Shown here piece by piece: positions 1 to 8,706 of a stretch of 64,000 nt of DNA. The position numbers and the translations under genes are program-made. The stretch is from WHSW01 sp963821025 (GTDB lineage Bacteria > Actinomycetota > Thermoleophilia > Solirubrobacterales > 70-9): positions 1,426,001-1,490,000 of the forward strand of contig CAWGCG010000003.1 in assembly GCA_963821025.1 (NCBI GenBank). Direction: 5' to 3'. Position 1 is the stretch's first letter, and every line of letters begins with the position of its first letter. The notes beneath the pieces were generated by a model. That model was not told the origin of the DNA and made no database searches. It worked only from the letters and a program-made list of their open reading frames with translations.

Positions 1-406
1 GATCGTCGGGCTCGCCTTCGGCGCCGGGCTCGAGGCGGGCGTTGCGGGCGTGCTCGTGTTGCTGGGCCTGGCGATGCTGGTCGCGGTCGCCTTCGGATCG
101 ATCGGGCTGACGATCGGGCTGCGAACCGGCAACGGTGAGTCGGTCCAGGGCGCGTTCCCGCTCTTGTTCGTGTTCTTGTTCTTGAGCTCGGGCGCGCTGC
201 CCCGTGACGTGATCGCCAACGACTGGTTTCAGACGATCGCCACCCTGAACCCGGTCAGCTACATCATCGAGGCGTTTCGAAGCCTCCTGATCAGCGGCTG
301 GGACGGCGAGGCGCTGGCGCTCGGCTTCGGGGTCACGCTGGCGATCCTCGCCGGCGGGATGTGGGCGGCGTCGGCGGCGCTGAGGACGAGGATGGAGCGC
401 ACGTGA
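1..406 (+). CDS. ABC-2 type transporter permease, C-terminal part
   Basis: The reading frame is open from base 2 to the TGA at 404-406, so the gene starts before the window. The visible 134 residues hold about four hydrophobic segments and end in a short basic tail. Near residues 65-95 lies a DWFQTIATLNPVSYIIEAFR-type stretch, the late NPxxY region typical of ABC-2 (drug/polysaccharide exporter) permeases. It overlaps the next permease by GTGA, so the two are translationally coupled and probably form a heterodimeric channel. Their ATPase is presumably just upstream, outside the window. Substrate unknown. Confidence 0.85.
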   Translation, partial: IVGLAFGAGLEAGVAGVLVLLGLAMLVAVAFGSIGLTIGLRTGNGESVQGAFPLLFVFLFLSSGALPRDVIANDWFQTIATLNPVSYIIEAFRSLLISGWDGEALALGFGVTLAILAGGMWAASAALRTRMERT

Positions 407-1182
407 ACCCGTTCAAGACCCGCTTTGCGATGGCGGCGACGGCGATCGCCTGGCGCCAGCTGCGGGTGATGGTCGCCAAGCCCTCGGTGATCATCCCCTC
501 ACTGCTGATGCCGCTGTTCTTCTTCACCGCGTTCGCCGGCGGCCTCTCGGCGGTCGATCAGGCGCCCAACTTCGACTACCCGAACTACACCACCTTCCAG
601 TTCGTCTTCGTGCTCTTGCAGTCGGCGATCTTCGGCGGTGTGTTCACCGGTTTTTCGATCGCCGCGGACTTCGAGACCGGCTTTGCCCGCCGGATGCTGT
701 TGGCGACCCAGCGGCGCTCGGCGCTGATCGGCGGCTACGCGCTGACCGCGCTGCTGCGCGGGGTGTTGGTGTGGACCGTGGTCACGGTGGTCGCGGTGCT
801 CTCCGGCGCCGAGATCGACGGCAGCGGGGTCGACCTGGTCGAGATCCTGGTGATCGCGCTGATGCTGAACTTCGCCGCGCTGCTGTTCGCCGCCGGGTTG
901 GCGATGCGGTTTCGCACCCTGCAGGCGGCGCCGCTGATCCAGCTGCCCGCCTTCCTGATCATCATGACCGCGCCGGTCTACGTGCCGCGCGAGCTGATCG
1001 AGGGCTGGGTGGCGACGGCCGCCGATATCAACCCGATGACCGCGATGCTCGAGGCCGCCCGCAACCTGATCATCGGAGCCCCGGCCGAGACCCTGCTCGC
1101 GCTCGGGGTCGCCGCCGCCCTGATCGCAGTGATGATCAACTGGGCACGGACCGGTCTGCGGCGAGCCGAAGCCGCGGGCTGA
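403..1182 (+). CDS. ABC-2 type transporter permease
   Basis: 259-residue integral membrane protein with about six hydrophobic helices and an ABC-2 ending (VATAADINPMTAMLEAARN, equivalent to the NPxxx helix of the upstream permease). An ATG in the same frame at 361 is possible. I chose GTG at 403 because it overlaps the TGA of the preceding permease (GTGA) and removes a non-hydrophobic 14-residue extension that lies inside the upstream gene. With its neighbour it should form the membrane half of an ABC exporter (drug, lipid or polymer). The gene is followed by a strong hairpin and a convergent gene, so it ends its operon. Confidence 0.88.
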   Translation: MNPFKTRFAMAATAIAWRQLRVMVAKPSVIIPSLLMPLFFFTAFAGGLSAVDQAPNFDYPNYTTFQFVFVLLQSAIFGGVFTGFSIAADFETGFARRMLLATQRRSALIGGYALTALLRGVLVWTVVTVVAVLSGAEIDGSGVDLVEILVIALMLNFAALLFAAGLAMRFRTLQAAPLIQLPAFLIIMTAPVYVPRELIEGWVATAADINPMTAMLEAARNLIIGAPAETLLALGVAAALIAVMINWARTGLRRAEAAG

Positions 1183-1197
1183 GCGCTTCAAAGGCGC

Positions 1198-1240
1198 GAG
1201 CGGCCGCAAACCGGCCATATCGGCCGGTTATCTGCCGCTC
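1198..1240. terminator. Nested inverted repeat between convergent genes
   Basis: Outer arms GAGCGGC (1198-1204) and GCCGCTC (1234-1240) enclose a symmetric 4-base internal loop, then an 8-bp stem AACCGGCC/GGCCGGTT around ATATC. There is no U-tract. It fills the only gap between two converging genes, so a bidirectional terminator or transcript-end protector is the simplest reading. Confidence 0.7.
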
Positions 1241-1280
1241 GCTCGGATGCCGTCCGCGCCGCCGAGCGACTGAACGCCGG

Positions 1281-2375
1281 TCAGCGCCCCGGCGTCAACC
1301 GCCGCAGCGCGTGCCACGACGGTTTCGCGGCTCCGGACTGGGTCCGCAGACCCGAGCTCGCGCACCAGTCGCAGATGCTCGGCCGCGAATCGCGCCAGCT
1401 GAACCAGGCGACCGTGCGCACGTTGAGCCGCCGCCGGCGCTGCTGGAAATAGCGGTAGGCCTGGCTCAGTCGCCGCGCCTGCCCGCGCCTGCCGAGCTCG
1501 AGCGGGTTCGAGCCGCTGGCCGAGCCCCAGCCGATCTCGGTCACCCACAGTCCGGTGCGGCGATCGCCGGCGCGAGCCATCTCGGTCAGGAAGCGCCCGA
1601 ACTGCCGGCGCGTCGCGGCCATCGTCGCGCCGTAGGGGTGTGGGGCGACCCCGTCGAAGTCGCGGCGGGCGCCGCGGCGCCGGTAGAGGTCGCGCAGGTA
1701 CTTGGATCCGGTCACCGCCTCGACCGAGCCGGCCAGCTCGGCCATCCCGCCGAGGACGACGTCGGCGCCGCGATCGCGCGAGCGAATCGCGCTCGCGGCG
1801 GCGTCGAGCAGCTTCGAGTAGCCCTTGACGGTCGGCCGTGGCCCATAGAAGCTGCTCGAGTTCTGCTCGTTCCAGATCTGCCAGGCGCGAATCGGCCGTT
1901 CCGGCACCTCCGGGTGCTCTGCCCAGAACTCTCCACCCCGCCCGTAGCGGTCGACGGCGTCGCCGACGAACTGCCGCCAGGCCGCCCGGGCCGGCCGCGT
2001 GCGCGGCGCATAGATCTGACAGTCGCCGCAGCCGCGCCGGTCGAGGCCCCTGGCGACCCAGTCGGGGGTGCCGAAGAAGAACGGCAGCACGGTGATCCGA
2101 CTGCGCGCGGCGTCGCCGACGAGCGCGTCGAAGCCGCCCCACAGGTAGTCGTCGTCGGCCCTGGTGGGATCGACCGACGACCAGTTGAGGACCGTCCGCA
2201 GGGTGCCGATACCGCCCTCACCCATGCGCTCGACCTCACCCGAGCTCAGCGCCGTCTGCGGAACGATCCCGTAGAACGGTCGCGGCGCGGCGCCGGCGCT
2301 CGCGGAGATGCCCGCGAGCAACGCGAGCGCTGATCCGACGACGAGTGCCGCCCGGCCTAGTCCCACCACTCCCAC
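1281..2375 (-). CDS. Secreted glycoside hydrolase of clan GH-A (cellulase/GH39-like)
   Basis: 364 residues. An N-terminal signal peptide (hydrophobic residues about 8-28, ending ASAGAA) sends it out of the cell. The fold reads as a (beta/alpha)8 clan A hydrolase: IWNEQN puts the acid/base Glu at about residue 170 and VTEIGWG puts the nucleophile Glu at about 280, with a VAPHPYG strand between them. These are the two catalytic glutamates of retaining GH-A enzymes. Substrate cannot be read from sequence; GH39-, GH5- or GH79-like activities are all possible. Start is GTG; other GTG codons lie within the next few residues, so the exact start is uncertain. It stands alone between two converging or unrelated genes. 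Confidence 0.8.
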   Translation of the reverse strand: MGVVGLGRAALVVGSALALLAGISASAGAAPRPFYGIVPQTALSSGEVERMGEGGIGTLRTVLNWSSVDPTRADDDYLWGGFDALVGDAARSRITVLPFFFGTPDWVARGLDRRGCGDCQIYAPRTRPARAAWRQFVGDAVDRYGRGGEFWAEHPEVPERPIRAWQIWNEQNSSSFYGPRPTVKGYSKLLDAAASAIRSRDRGADVVLGGMAELAGSVEAVTGSKYLRDLYRRRGARRDFDGVAPHPYGATMAATRRQFGRFLTEMARAGDRRTGLWVTEIGWGSASGSNPLELGRRGQARRLSQAYRYFQQRRRRLNVRTVAWFSWRDSRPSICDWCASSGLRTQSGAAKPSWHALRRLTPGR

Positions 2376-2409
2376 GCCAACACCGCCGGGGCGCCGCGGG
2401 TTGCGCTGC

Positions 2410-3900
2410 TCAATCGGGCGGCGGCTCGATCTCGCGCTTGAGGATCTTGCCGGTCGGGCCCTTGGGGAGCTCGTCGACGAACCAGACCCTGCGGGGGTAC
2501 TTGTAGGCCGCCACCTGCTCCTTGCAGTGGGTGCGGATCTCGTCCTCGCTCGCCTGCTCGCCCTCCTTCAGCGCGACCGCGGCTCCGACCTCCTCGCCGA
2601 GCTCGTCGTGGGCGACTCCGACCACCGCCGCCTCGCGGACCGCCGGGTGCTCGTAGATCACCTCCTCGATCTCGCGCGGGTAGACGTTGTAGCCGCCGCG
2701 GATGATCAGGTCCTTCTTGCGGTCGACGATGAAGAAGTAGCCGTCCTCGTCGATCGTCGCGATGTCGCCGGTCTTGAACCAACCATCGCCGTCGATCGCC
2801 TCCTCGGTCGCCTCCGCCCGATTCCAATAGCCCTTCATCACGTTGTGGCCGCGGATCACGATCTCCCCCGGCTCGCCCTGGGGAATCTCGTTGCCGTCGT
2901 CGTCGACCACCCTCATCTCCACCCCCTCGATCGGGGTCCCGATCGAGCCCGGCTTGCGCTCGCGGTCGGGGTGGTTGAACGAGGCCACCGGAGAGGTCTC
3001 CGAGAGCCCGTAGCCCTCGAGGATCTTGCAGTCGAAGGCCTGCTCGAAGGCCTTCATCACCTCGACCGGCATCGCCGAGCCGCCCGAGGCGCAGAGGTCG
3101 AGACTCGAGGTGTCGAAGCTCTCCTTGTCGGGGTGGTGGAGCATCGCCGCGTACATCGTCGGCACGCCTTCGAATACGTTGACCCGGTCGCGGTCGATGA
3201 TCTCGAGCGCCTTGCCCGGATCGAAGCGGGGAATCAGGGTCAGGCAGGCGCCGGAGAAGATCGCTGCGTTCAACCCGCACGTCTGGCCAAACGAGTGAAA
3301 CAGCGGCAGCCCCCCGAGGACCACAGCGTTCTCGTCGACACCCGCGAACCCGGCGAAGACCGCCACGTTTCGCGCCAGGTTCGCGTGGGTGAGCTCGGCG
3401 CCCTTGGGCTTGCCGGTGGTGCCCGAGGTGTAGAGGATCACCGCCGTGTCGTCGTCGGCGCGCTCGACCACCTCGAAGGAGTCGTCGAACTCGCCGACCA
3501 GCTGCTCGAACTCACCCGGCTTGACCAGGATCAGCTCGGCATCAGCCTCGTCGGCGCCGGCCTGCGCCGCCTCGCCGAACTCGTGCCAGGCGAACAGGAG
3601 CTTCGCTTCGGGGTCGGAGAGGTAGAAGCCGACCTCGCGCTTCTTCAACAGAACGTTCATCGGCACCACGACGGCGCCGAGCCGCAGGATGGCGTAGTAG
3701 ATCGCAGCGAAGTAGGGGACGTTCGGGAGCATGACCCCGACGCGGTCGCCCGCCTCGATGCCCTTGCTCCGCAGCAGGTTCGCGATCCGCGCCGCGGCGC
3801 AGTCGAGCTGGTGGTAGGTGAGCTCGGCGTCGTCGAGCTTCAGCGCCACCGCGTCCGGGCGTTCGGCCGCGGACGCGCTCAGGTTCTCGGCCAGGTTCAT
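2410..3900 (-). CDS. Long-chain fatty acid--CoA ligase (AMP-forming)
   Basis: 496 residues, the usual length for a class I adenylate-forming enzyme. The phosphate-binding loop YTSGTTGKPKG is at residues 157-167, YGLSETSP is the A5 motif, the hinge has GDIATIDEDGYFFIVDRKKD, and the C-terminal GPTGKILKRE supplies the catalytic lysine. It should activate a fatty or other carboxylic acid to its CoA thioester. The ATG is preceded by a purine-rich GAGAGGAG ribosome site. A hairpin and a TAGGCT -10 box lie upstream. No beta-oxidation genes are adjacent, so chain length is not indicated. Confidence 0.92.
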   Translation of the reverse strand: MNLAENLSASAAERPDAVALKLDDAELTYHQLDCAAARIANLLRSKGIEAGDRVGVMLPNVPYFAAIYYAILRLGAVVVPMNVLLKKREVGFYLSDPEAKLLFAWHEFGEAAQAGADEADAELILVKPGEFEQLVGEFDDSFEVVERADDDTAVILYTSGTTGKPKGAELTHANLARNVAVFAGFAGVDENAVVLGGLPLFHSFGQTCGLNAAIFSGACLTLIPRFDPGKALEIIDRDRVNVFEGVPTMYAAMLHHPDKESFDTSSLDLCASGGSAMPVEVMKAFEQAFDCKILEGYGLSETSPVASFNHPDRERKPGSIGTPIEGVEMRVVDDDGNEIPQGEPGEIVIRGHNVMKGYWNRAEATEEAIDGDGWFKTGDIATIDEDGYFFIVDRKKDLIIRGGYNVYPREIEEVIYEHPAVREAAVVGVAHDELGEEVGAAVALKEGEQASEDEIRTHCKEQVAAYKYPRRVWFVDELPKGPTGKILKREIEPPPD

Positions 3901-3911
3901 CTCTCTCGCTC

Positions 3912-3938
3912 CTCTCGGCTCACCCGAGAGCGAGCCTA
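3912..3938 (-). promoter_or_regulatory. Leader hairpin and -10 box before the acyl-CoA ligase
   Basis: Reading the minus strand, a TAGGCT -10 box (3933-3938) is followed by the hairpin CTCTCGG-GTGAG-CCGAGAG (3930-3912), whose 3' arm runs into the GAGAGGAG ribosome site. The hairpin could limit ribosome access. Seen directly; the regulatory role is inference. Confidence 0.4.
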
Positions 3939-3943
3939 TCGCT

Positions 3944-5479
3944 CTAGCGGCTGTGCTTCTTCGGCCCAGCCTCGCGCACCCGCACGGCCGAGACGCCGGC
4001 CTCGTAGGGGTAATCGGCCTGCTCGGGAACCCGGACCCGGAAGGCGTAACGGGTCCGGCGTGAGGTCGCGCGCAGCTTGAACCGGGTCTTGTAGTGGCAG
4101 TTGTCGTTGGTGCGGATCGTTCGGAACACCTGCCAGCGCTTCTTGCCGATCTTCGCCTGAACCTTGACCACGCGGCGATCGCAGCCAGGGCCGGGAAGCT
4201 CGCCCTTGAACTTCAGCCGGTCGCCGTCCTCGACCCGGTTGCCCTTCGTCCTCGGCTTGATCTCCAGCGAGGGGCGCACCTTCGAGGCCAGCGAGAGCCC
4301 GTGGCGGGCGAGGATCTGATCGCCGAAGACGCGATGGACATAGAGGGTGCGGTTGGGGCCCGGCGGCAGCCGCAACTCGAACCGGCCGTTCTCGTCGGTG
4401 GTCGCGGTGGCGGCGACCTCATAGGGCTCGCCCGCGAGATCGGCGCGGGTCAGAACACAGATCGTCGCTCCCGCGACCCCGGCCCCTGGCCCGGAGCCGA
4501 GCTTGCCCTTGAGCCTGCCCTCGTGGTCGGAGCGCACCTCCAGCCGGTCCTTGCCCTTGGGGAAAAACGCCGAGACGCTCGAGCCTCCACCCACCGACGA
4601 GGCCGGGCAGAGGTCGTCGACGAACACCTCTCGCGTCTGACAGTCCTCGTTCGGGAGCCCGTCGAGCGCGAGGTCCGTGCCGCAGGCCTTGATCCGGTTG
4701 ACCCCGGTGTCGAACGGTTCCGCTGAGGTCGGCAGCGAGACCGCGCGGCTCGCCGCCCCCGCGCACGGCCGCAATGCGGTTGCGCGGTCGCCGTTGACCG
4801 CGCAGTTGAGCACGTCGGCGAACACGGGCTGGTCGTTGACCAGCAGCTCGAGCTCGCGCACGCCCCCGCCCCGGTCGCTGATCCGGAAGGCGGCGGTCTG
4901 CGTCCCGCGGACAGCCTCGCCGTCGAAGATCGAGCCGCTCAGCGATGCGGTCGGATCGGCCCGGTCCTCGGTGCGGAGAAGGACGTCGCGGACTGAGGCG
5001 GACGATCCGGCGAGTGGGGTACAGGTCCCCGCGCCGCAGCGAAGCCGCGAGCGGAACTCGGAGAACTCGCCGTTGGCCTGCACGGCCCCGGACCCACTCG
5101 CAACCACGAACTGGCTCCCGCCCGATCTCGTCGCCAGCAGCCGCGCCTGATCGCCGCCGTCCTCGGCGAACTGTGCCGTGGCCCGGATGCTGGTGAAGAC
5201 GGCGCCCGCGGGCGCGCGCCAGACCCAGGCGCCGAAGTCGCCTGCCTGCGATGAGGGTATGAGCCCGTGTGCGATCGTGAGTCCGTCTCCGCCGTCAGCG
5301 CACAGCGCCGAGGCGCGTGTACGAGGCCACGCTGTTCGAAAACTGCGTCGACCCCTTGTCGGGTTGTCCGGATGACACTGCGCGACCGTGTAAGTGCCGC
5401 CGGCGGCGCCTGCGCCAGGCAGCGCGAGCGCAACCCCGCAAAGGATGCCCGCCGCCGCCATCGTCGTTCGCCTCAGCAT
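3944..5479 (-). CDS. Secreted protein of unknown function with a C-terminal beta-sandwich-like region
   Basis: 511 residues from ATG 5479. A signal peptide (hydrophobic residues about 7-25, ending GAGAAG) precedes a mature chain that starts TYTVAQCHPDN. The middle has paired cysteines and repeated ISDRGGGVRELELLVND-like beta-strand text that resembles Ig-like modules. Residues about 330-510 look like carboxypeptidase-regulatory-like strands (VAATATTDENGRFELRLPPG) followed by a basic strand-rich tail. I chose the internal ATG because the in-frame extension to 5632 is Pro/Arg-rich shadow of the neighbouring gene, and because this start supplies the signal peptide. Probably an exported, cell-surface or matrix protein. 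I do not recognise a characterised family. Confidence 0.65.
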   Translation of the reverse strand: MLRRTTMAAAGILCGVALALPGAGAAGGTYTVAQCHPDNPTRGRRSFRTAWPRTRASALCADGGDGLTIAHGLIPSSQAGDFGAWVWRAPAGAVFTSIRATAQFAEDGGDQARLLATRSGGSQFVVASGSGAVQANGEFSEFRSRLRCGAGTCTPLAGSSASVRDVLLRTEDRADPTASLSGSIFDGEAVRGTQTAAFRISDRGGGVRELELLVNDQPVFADVLNCAVNGDRATALRPCAGAASRAVSLPTSAEPFDTGVNRIKACGTDLALDGLPNEDCQTREVFVDDLCPASSVGGGSSVSAFFPKGKDRLEVRSDHEGRLKGKLGSGPGAGVAGATICVLTRADLAGEPYEVAATATTDENGRFELRLPPGPNRTLYVHRVFGDQILARHGLSLASKVRPSLEIKPRTKGNRVEDGDRLKFKGELPGPGCDRRVVKVQAKIGKKRWQVFRTIRTNDNCHYKTRFKLRATSRRTRYAFRVRVPEQADYPYEAGVSAVRVREAGPKKHSR

Positions 5480-6020
5480 TCGAACGTGAACTGGCAGCTC
5501 GATGCCACCGCCGCCGCTCGAGGGCGCGGGCTCCGGGTGCCGGGGCCGGTTCGGGAGCGGGCGCAGGCGCCGGAGCCGGGGCGGGTGCGGGGGTCGCAGC
5601 CGGGGCGGGCGCGGGCTCGGGCGTCGGCGCATCGGACTCCGGCGGCGCCTCCGTGGGGGCGTCGGGCTCAGGCGCCGGTTCCGGCTTCGCCGCCGCGTCG
5701 GCCGCCGCCTCCCGAGCGGCCGCCTCCCGAGCGCGCTCCTCTGCCTTCTCGCGGGCCTTCTCGCGCTCGACCTCCAGTTGCTTGTCCGCGCCGCGTTCGA
5801 CCACGGCGCCGACGCGGAGCGCGTACTGCCGCGCCTCGATCATCGGCGTGAACGACGCCAGGACCCCGTGCTCGGCCGGCGGCCCTAGGTTCGAGACGAC
5901 CGTACTCGGCTCGCTCTCATCAGGCCCGATCACGCCGCTCGCGATCGCGGCGATAGCGACGACCTCGAGCGCGAGGACGCAGATGAACGCGTTGCGGATG
6001 GCCACTGTGCGATTGATCAA
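5295..6020 (-). CDS. Membrane-anchored protein with Pro-Ala stalk, probably frameshifted at its 3' end
   Basis: 241 residues as read. One transmembrane helix (about residues 12-32) is followed by a charged helical stretch rich in Glu/Arg/Ala (about 75-110) and a PAPAPAPEP repeat (about 112-165) typical of a cell-wall-spanning stalk. The TTG start at 6020 has an AGGAGGG ribosome site and a TAGGCT -10 box (minus strand, 6056-6051). After the Pro-Ala repeat the frame becomes Arg-rich and overlaps 185 bases of the next gene, including its signal peptide. A one-base slip at the GCGGCGGCGG run near 5505-5520 would instead end the protein ASSCQFTFEC at 5473, overlapping the next ATG. I think that shorter end is the true one. 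Confidence 0.55.
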   Translation of the reverse strand: MINRTVAIRNAFICVLALEVVAIAAIASGVIGPDESEPSTVVSNLGPPAEHGVLASFTPMIEARQYALRVGAVVERGADKQLEVEREKAREKAEERAREAAAREAAADAAAKPEPAPEPDAPTEAPPESDAPTPEPAPAPAATPAPAPAPAPAPAPEPAPAPGARALERRRWHRAASSRSNAEANDDGGGGHPLRGCARAAWRRRRRRHLHGRAVSSGQPDKGSTQFSNSVASYTRLGAVR

Positions 6021-6106
6021 CCCGGTGCCCTCCTGACACGACCTCCTGAGAGCCTATTCCCAGGCTCACTGCATTGCTACCCGGTACCGGCGCGCAGAAC
6101 CCAGGT

Positions 6107-6112
6107 TAGGCT
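6107..6112 (+). promoter_or_regulatory. -10 box TAGGCT of a probable leaderless transcript
   Basis: TAGGCT lies 8 bases before the amidase ATG and no Shine-Dalgarno is present, the arrangement expected when transcription starts at or next to the start codon. Confidence 0.55.
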
Positions 6113-6120
6113 CAGCGCCG

Positions 6121-7590
6121 ATGACGACGGACGCTTCCACCGCAGTCCGGCCGCTGACAGAACGTTCGGCGGTCGAGCTCGCGGCCGCGATCCGCGCCGG
6201 CGAGCTGCGTTCGCGCGACGTCGTCGACGCCCACATCGAAGCCGTGCAGCGCGGGAACGCCCGAGTCAACGCGGTCGTCGCAACCCGTTTCGAGACCGCC
6301 CGAGCCGAGGCCGACGCCGCTGACGCCCGGGTCGCCGCCGCCGCCGACCCCGGCGAGCTGCCACCGCTGCTCGGCGTTCCCTGCACGATGAAGGAGTCGA
6401 TCGCCGTCGCGGGGATGCCCAATTCCGCCGGCCTGCATCACCGCCGCGGCTACCGCCCCGGGTCCGACTCGACCGCAGCCCAACGCGTGTTCGAGGCCGG
6501 GGCGATCTGCATCGGGGTGACCAACGTCTCCGAGCTCACCCTCTGGATCGAGTCGACCAACCGCGTCTACGGGCGCACCAACAACGCCTACGCGCCCCGG
6601 CGCACCGCCGGCGGCTCCTCCGGCGGCGAGGGCGCGGCAGTCGGCTCCGGCTTCGCTCCGTTCGGGATCGGCACCGATTTCGGAGGCTCGATCCGGATCC
6701 CGGCCTTCTTCAACGGCGTCTTCGGTCACAAGTCGAGCGGCCGGCTGGTCCCGCACACCGGCTCCTTCCCGGCGCCGCGCGACGAGATCGGCGCCCGGCT
6801 GCTCGGGATCGGCCCGATCGCTCGTCGCGCCGAGGACCTCTGGCCGGTCGTTCGCGCGCTCGCCGGCCCCGACGGAATCGACCCGACGGTCGAGCGGTTC
6901 GAGCTCGGTGACCCCGCCGAGGTCGAGCTCGACGGCCTCACGGTCAGCATCTCCGACGAGGCGACGATCTGGCCGGTCTCGCTCGAGCTTCGCAACGCCC
7001 GGGTTCGGGCGGCGCGGGCGCTGGCCGCGCGCGGCGCTCGCGTTCGCCGGGTGCGCCTGCGCGGGCTGCGGCGGGCGATCGAGCCCTACCTGGAGGTGGT
7101 CCGCCAGTCGGGCAGCCTCGCCGAGCTCCTCGATCAGGAGGGCTACCGGTTCCCGCCGCTGCGACGGCTGGTGGTCGACGGCGCCCGCAGGCGATCGGTC
7201 CACACCTCGGCGCTGGTGATCTCCAACCTGGTCGAGAAGCTGGCGACGCGGGTGCCCGAGAGCGTCGAGCGCCGGGCCGCCGAGGCGACCAGGGCGCTCG
7301 AGGCCGAGGTCGAGGAGGCGATCGGCGACGGAGTCCTGCTGCATCCGCCCTTCGCCCGGGTGGCGCCCCACCACGGTGCCACGGTCGGGCGCCCCTGGAT
7401 CCTCGGTCCGCTTGCACCCTTCAACCTGCTCGGGCTGCCGGCGACGGCGGTGCCGCTGGGGCTTGGCCGCGGCGGGCTTCCGCTCGGGGTCCAGGTCGCC
7501 GCCGGGCGCGGCCGCGACCACGTTTCGATCGCGGTCGCGATCGCGCTCGAGCGCGCGTTCGGGGGCTGGGTGCCACCGCGCGGCGCCTAG
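6121..7590 (+). CDS. Amidase, amidase-signature family
   Basis: 489 residues, normal for the family. The catalytic triad is visible: Lys91 in CTMKES, Ser166 in the GGSSGGE glycine/serine motif, and Ser190 in DFGGSIR. It should hydrolyse a carboxylic amide (R-CONH2 to acid plus ammonia) or a fatty-acid amide. The GHKSSGRLVPHTGSFP segment resembles fatty-acid-amide-hydrolase-like members more than GatA, and no gatB or gatC is nearby. Expressed from a TAGGCT box, probably as a leaderless mRNA. It converges on the cupredoxin gene with a 4-base gap. Confidence 0.88.
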   Translation: MTTDASTAVRPLTERSAVELAAAIRAGELRSRDVVDAHIEAVQRGNARVNAVVATRFETARAEADAADARVAAAADPGELPPLLGVPCTMKESIAVAGMPNSAGLHHRRGYRPGSDSTAAQRVFEAGAICIGVTNVSELTLWIESTNRVYGRTNNAYAPRRTAGGSSGGEGAAVGSGFAPFGIGTDFGGSIRIPAFFNGVFGHKSSGRLVPHTGSFPAPRDEIGARLLGIGPIARRAEDLWPVVRALAGPDGIDPTVERFELGDPAEVELDGLTVSISDEATIWPVSLELRNARVRAARALAARGARVRRVRLRGLRRAIEPYLEVVRQSGSLAELLDQEGYRFPPLRRLVVDGARRRSVHTSALVISNLVEKLATRVPESVERRAAEATRALEAEVEEAIGDGVLLHPPFARVAPHHGATVGRPWILGPLAPFNLLGLPATAVPLGLGRGGLPLGVQVAAGRGRDHVSIAVAIALERAFGGWVPPRGA

Positions 7591-7594
7591 CCGG

Positions 7595-8017
7595 CTACTC
7601 GACGGTCAGCTCACCCTCCATCCCCTGATCCTTGTGAGAGTCGATCGAGCAATAGAGCTCGTAGGTCCCCGGCTCCAGATCGACCGCGAGCTTGCCGCTG
7701 TCGCCGGGAGCCAACGTGTCGGTGACCTCCTCGATCCCGTTGCCCTCGATCTCGAGGTTGTGGTCGATCGAGCCATCGTTGGTCGCCGTCAGGGTGACGC
7801 TGCCGGCATCGACGGTCGAGTCGGCCGGGTCGAGCGCGAACTCTGTCTCCGAGATGTCGACGCTGCCGCCCCCGCCGCCGCTCGCGGTGGTCGAGCTCTC
7901 GGTGCTGGTATCGCTCGCGGCGGTGGTCGTGTCGGACTCGTCGTCGCCGCCACAGGCGACGAGTCCGAACGGGATCGCCACCGCGATCGCGAGCAGGGCG
8001 AGATTTTTTCGAGTCAC
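7595..8017 (-). CDS. Cupredoxin-domain lipoprotein (blue copper protein)
   Basis: 140 residues. A lipoprotein signal ends LVAC with Cys22 as the lipidation site, then a Ser/Thr/Gly-rich linker to about residue 47, then a plastocyanin-like beta-sandwich. The four type I copper ligands are all present: His86 (DHNLEI), Cys123, His128 and Met133 (YCSIDSHKDQGM). It should be a membrane-tethered extracytoplasmic electron carrier. GTG start with a strong GAGGAGG ribosome site. It is divergent from an ECF sigma/anti-sigma pair with 110 bases between them, which makes it a candidate target of that sigma factor. Confidence 0.88.
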   Translation of the reverse strand: MTRKNLALLAIAVAIPFGLVACGGDDESDTTTAASDTSTESSTTASGGGGGSVDISETEFALDPADSTVDAGSVTLTATNDGSIDHNLEIEGNGIEEVTDTLAPGDSGKLAVDLEPGTYELYCSIDSHKDQGMEGELTVE

Positions 8018-8127
8018 GAAGCCTCCTCGAAACGCGTAATCGGTTGATTGTCTCGATACTCGATACGGGCGAGCGGGCTCCGGGGATTGCTCTCAGGCCA
8101 ATCCCGGCGCTCGCGGCCTTCGTAGTA

Positions 8128-8706
8128 ATGGACATTCAGATGTGGCCGCTCTCAGATGAGGCGCTGGTGGCCGGCCTCGCCGCCGGCGACTCAAGCGCCG
8201 CCACCGCCTTCGTCCGTCGCTTCCAGGCTCGGGTCTTCGGGCTCGCCGTCGGCATGATCGGCGACGCCGCCGTCGCCGAGGAGATCGCCCAGGAGGCCTT
8301 CCTTCGAGCGTGGCGCCATGCCGCCGCCTACGACGCCCGCCGCGGCCGGGTGGTGACCTGGCTGCTGTCGATCACCCGCAACCTGGCGATCGACCATCTG
8401 CGCACCCGTCGCACCGAGCCGCTCGACCCCGACTCGATCCGCGACGCCGAGGGCGCGCTGTGGACGAATGCCGCGCGCGCCGGTGGCGAGGGTTCGGAGA
8501 TCGAGACCGCCGAGCTGCGCGAGGCGCTCGGCGAGCTGCCCGCCGAGCAGCGCCGGGCGCTGTTGCTGGCGGCGCTGTTCGGCTATACGGCTCGCGAGGT
8601 CGGCGCGATCGAGGAGATTCCGCTCGGGACCGCGAAGACCCGAATCCGCGTTGCGATGCAAAAGCTCGGCGCGGCCACCGACGCGGGGCAGGGAGGGATG
8701 CGATGA
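8128..8706 (+). CDS. RNA polymerase sigma factor, ECF family
   Basis: 192 residues from ATG 8128. Region 2 reads FVRRFQARVFGLAVGM...AEEIAQEAFLRAWRHAAAYD and RGRVVTWLLSITRNLAIDHLR; region 4 reads LPAEQRRALLLAALFGYTAREVG...LGTAKTRIRVAMQKL. It directs RNA polymerase to stress-type promoters. The frame opens at a TTG at 8044, but that extension is not sigma-like; ATG 8128 or ATG 8140 fit the family better. The stop overlaps the anti-sigma start (ATGA), so the pair is made together. Confidence 0.92.
   Translation: MDIQMWPLSDEALVAGLAAGDSSAATAFVRRFQARVFGLAVGMIGDAAVAEEIAQEAFLRAWRHAAAYDARRGRVVTWLLSITRNLAIDHLRTRRTEPLDPDSIRDAEGALWTNAARAGGEGSEIETAELREALGELPAEQRRALLLAALFGYTAREVGAIEEIPLGTAKTRIRVAMQKLGAATDAGQGGMR

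Noticed and set aside
2308..4080. A 590-residue plus-strand frame opposite the acyl-CoA ligase gene
   Set aside because: Repetitive Asp/Leu/Val/Arg text complementary to the ligase; no family features.
5540..5615. A tandem DNA repeat or CRISPR-like array
   Set aside because: It is the coding sequence of a Pro-Ala stalk; period is short and irregular with no spacers.
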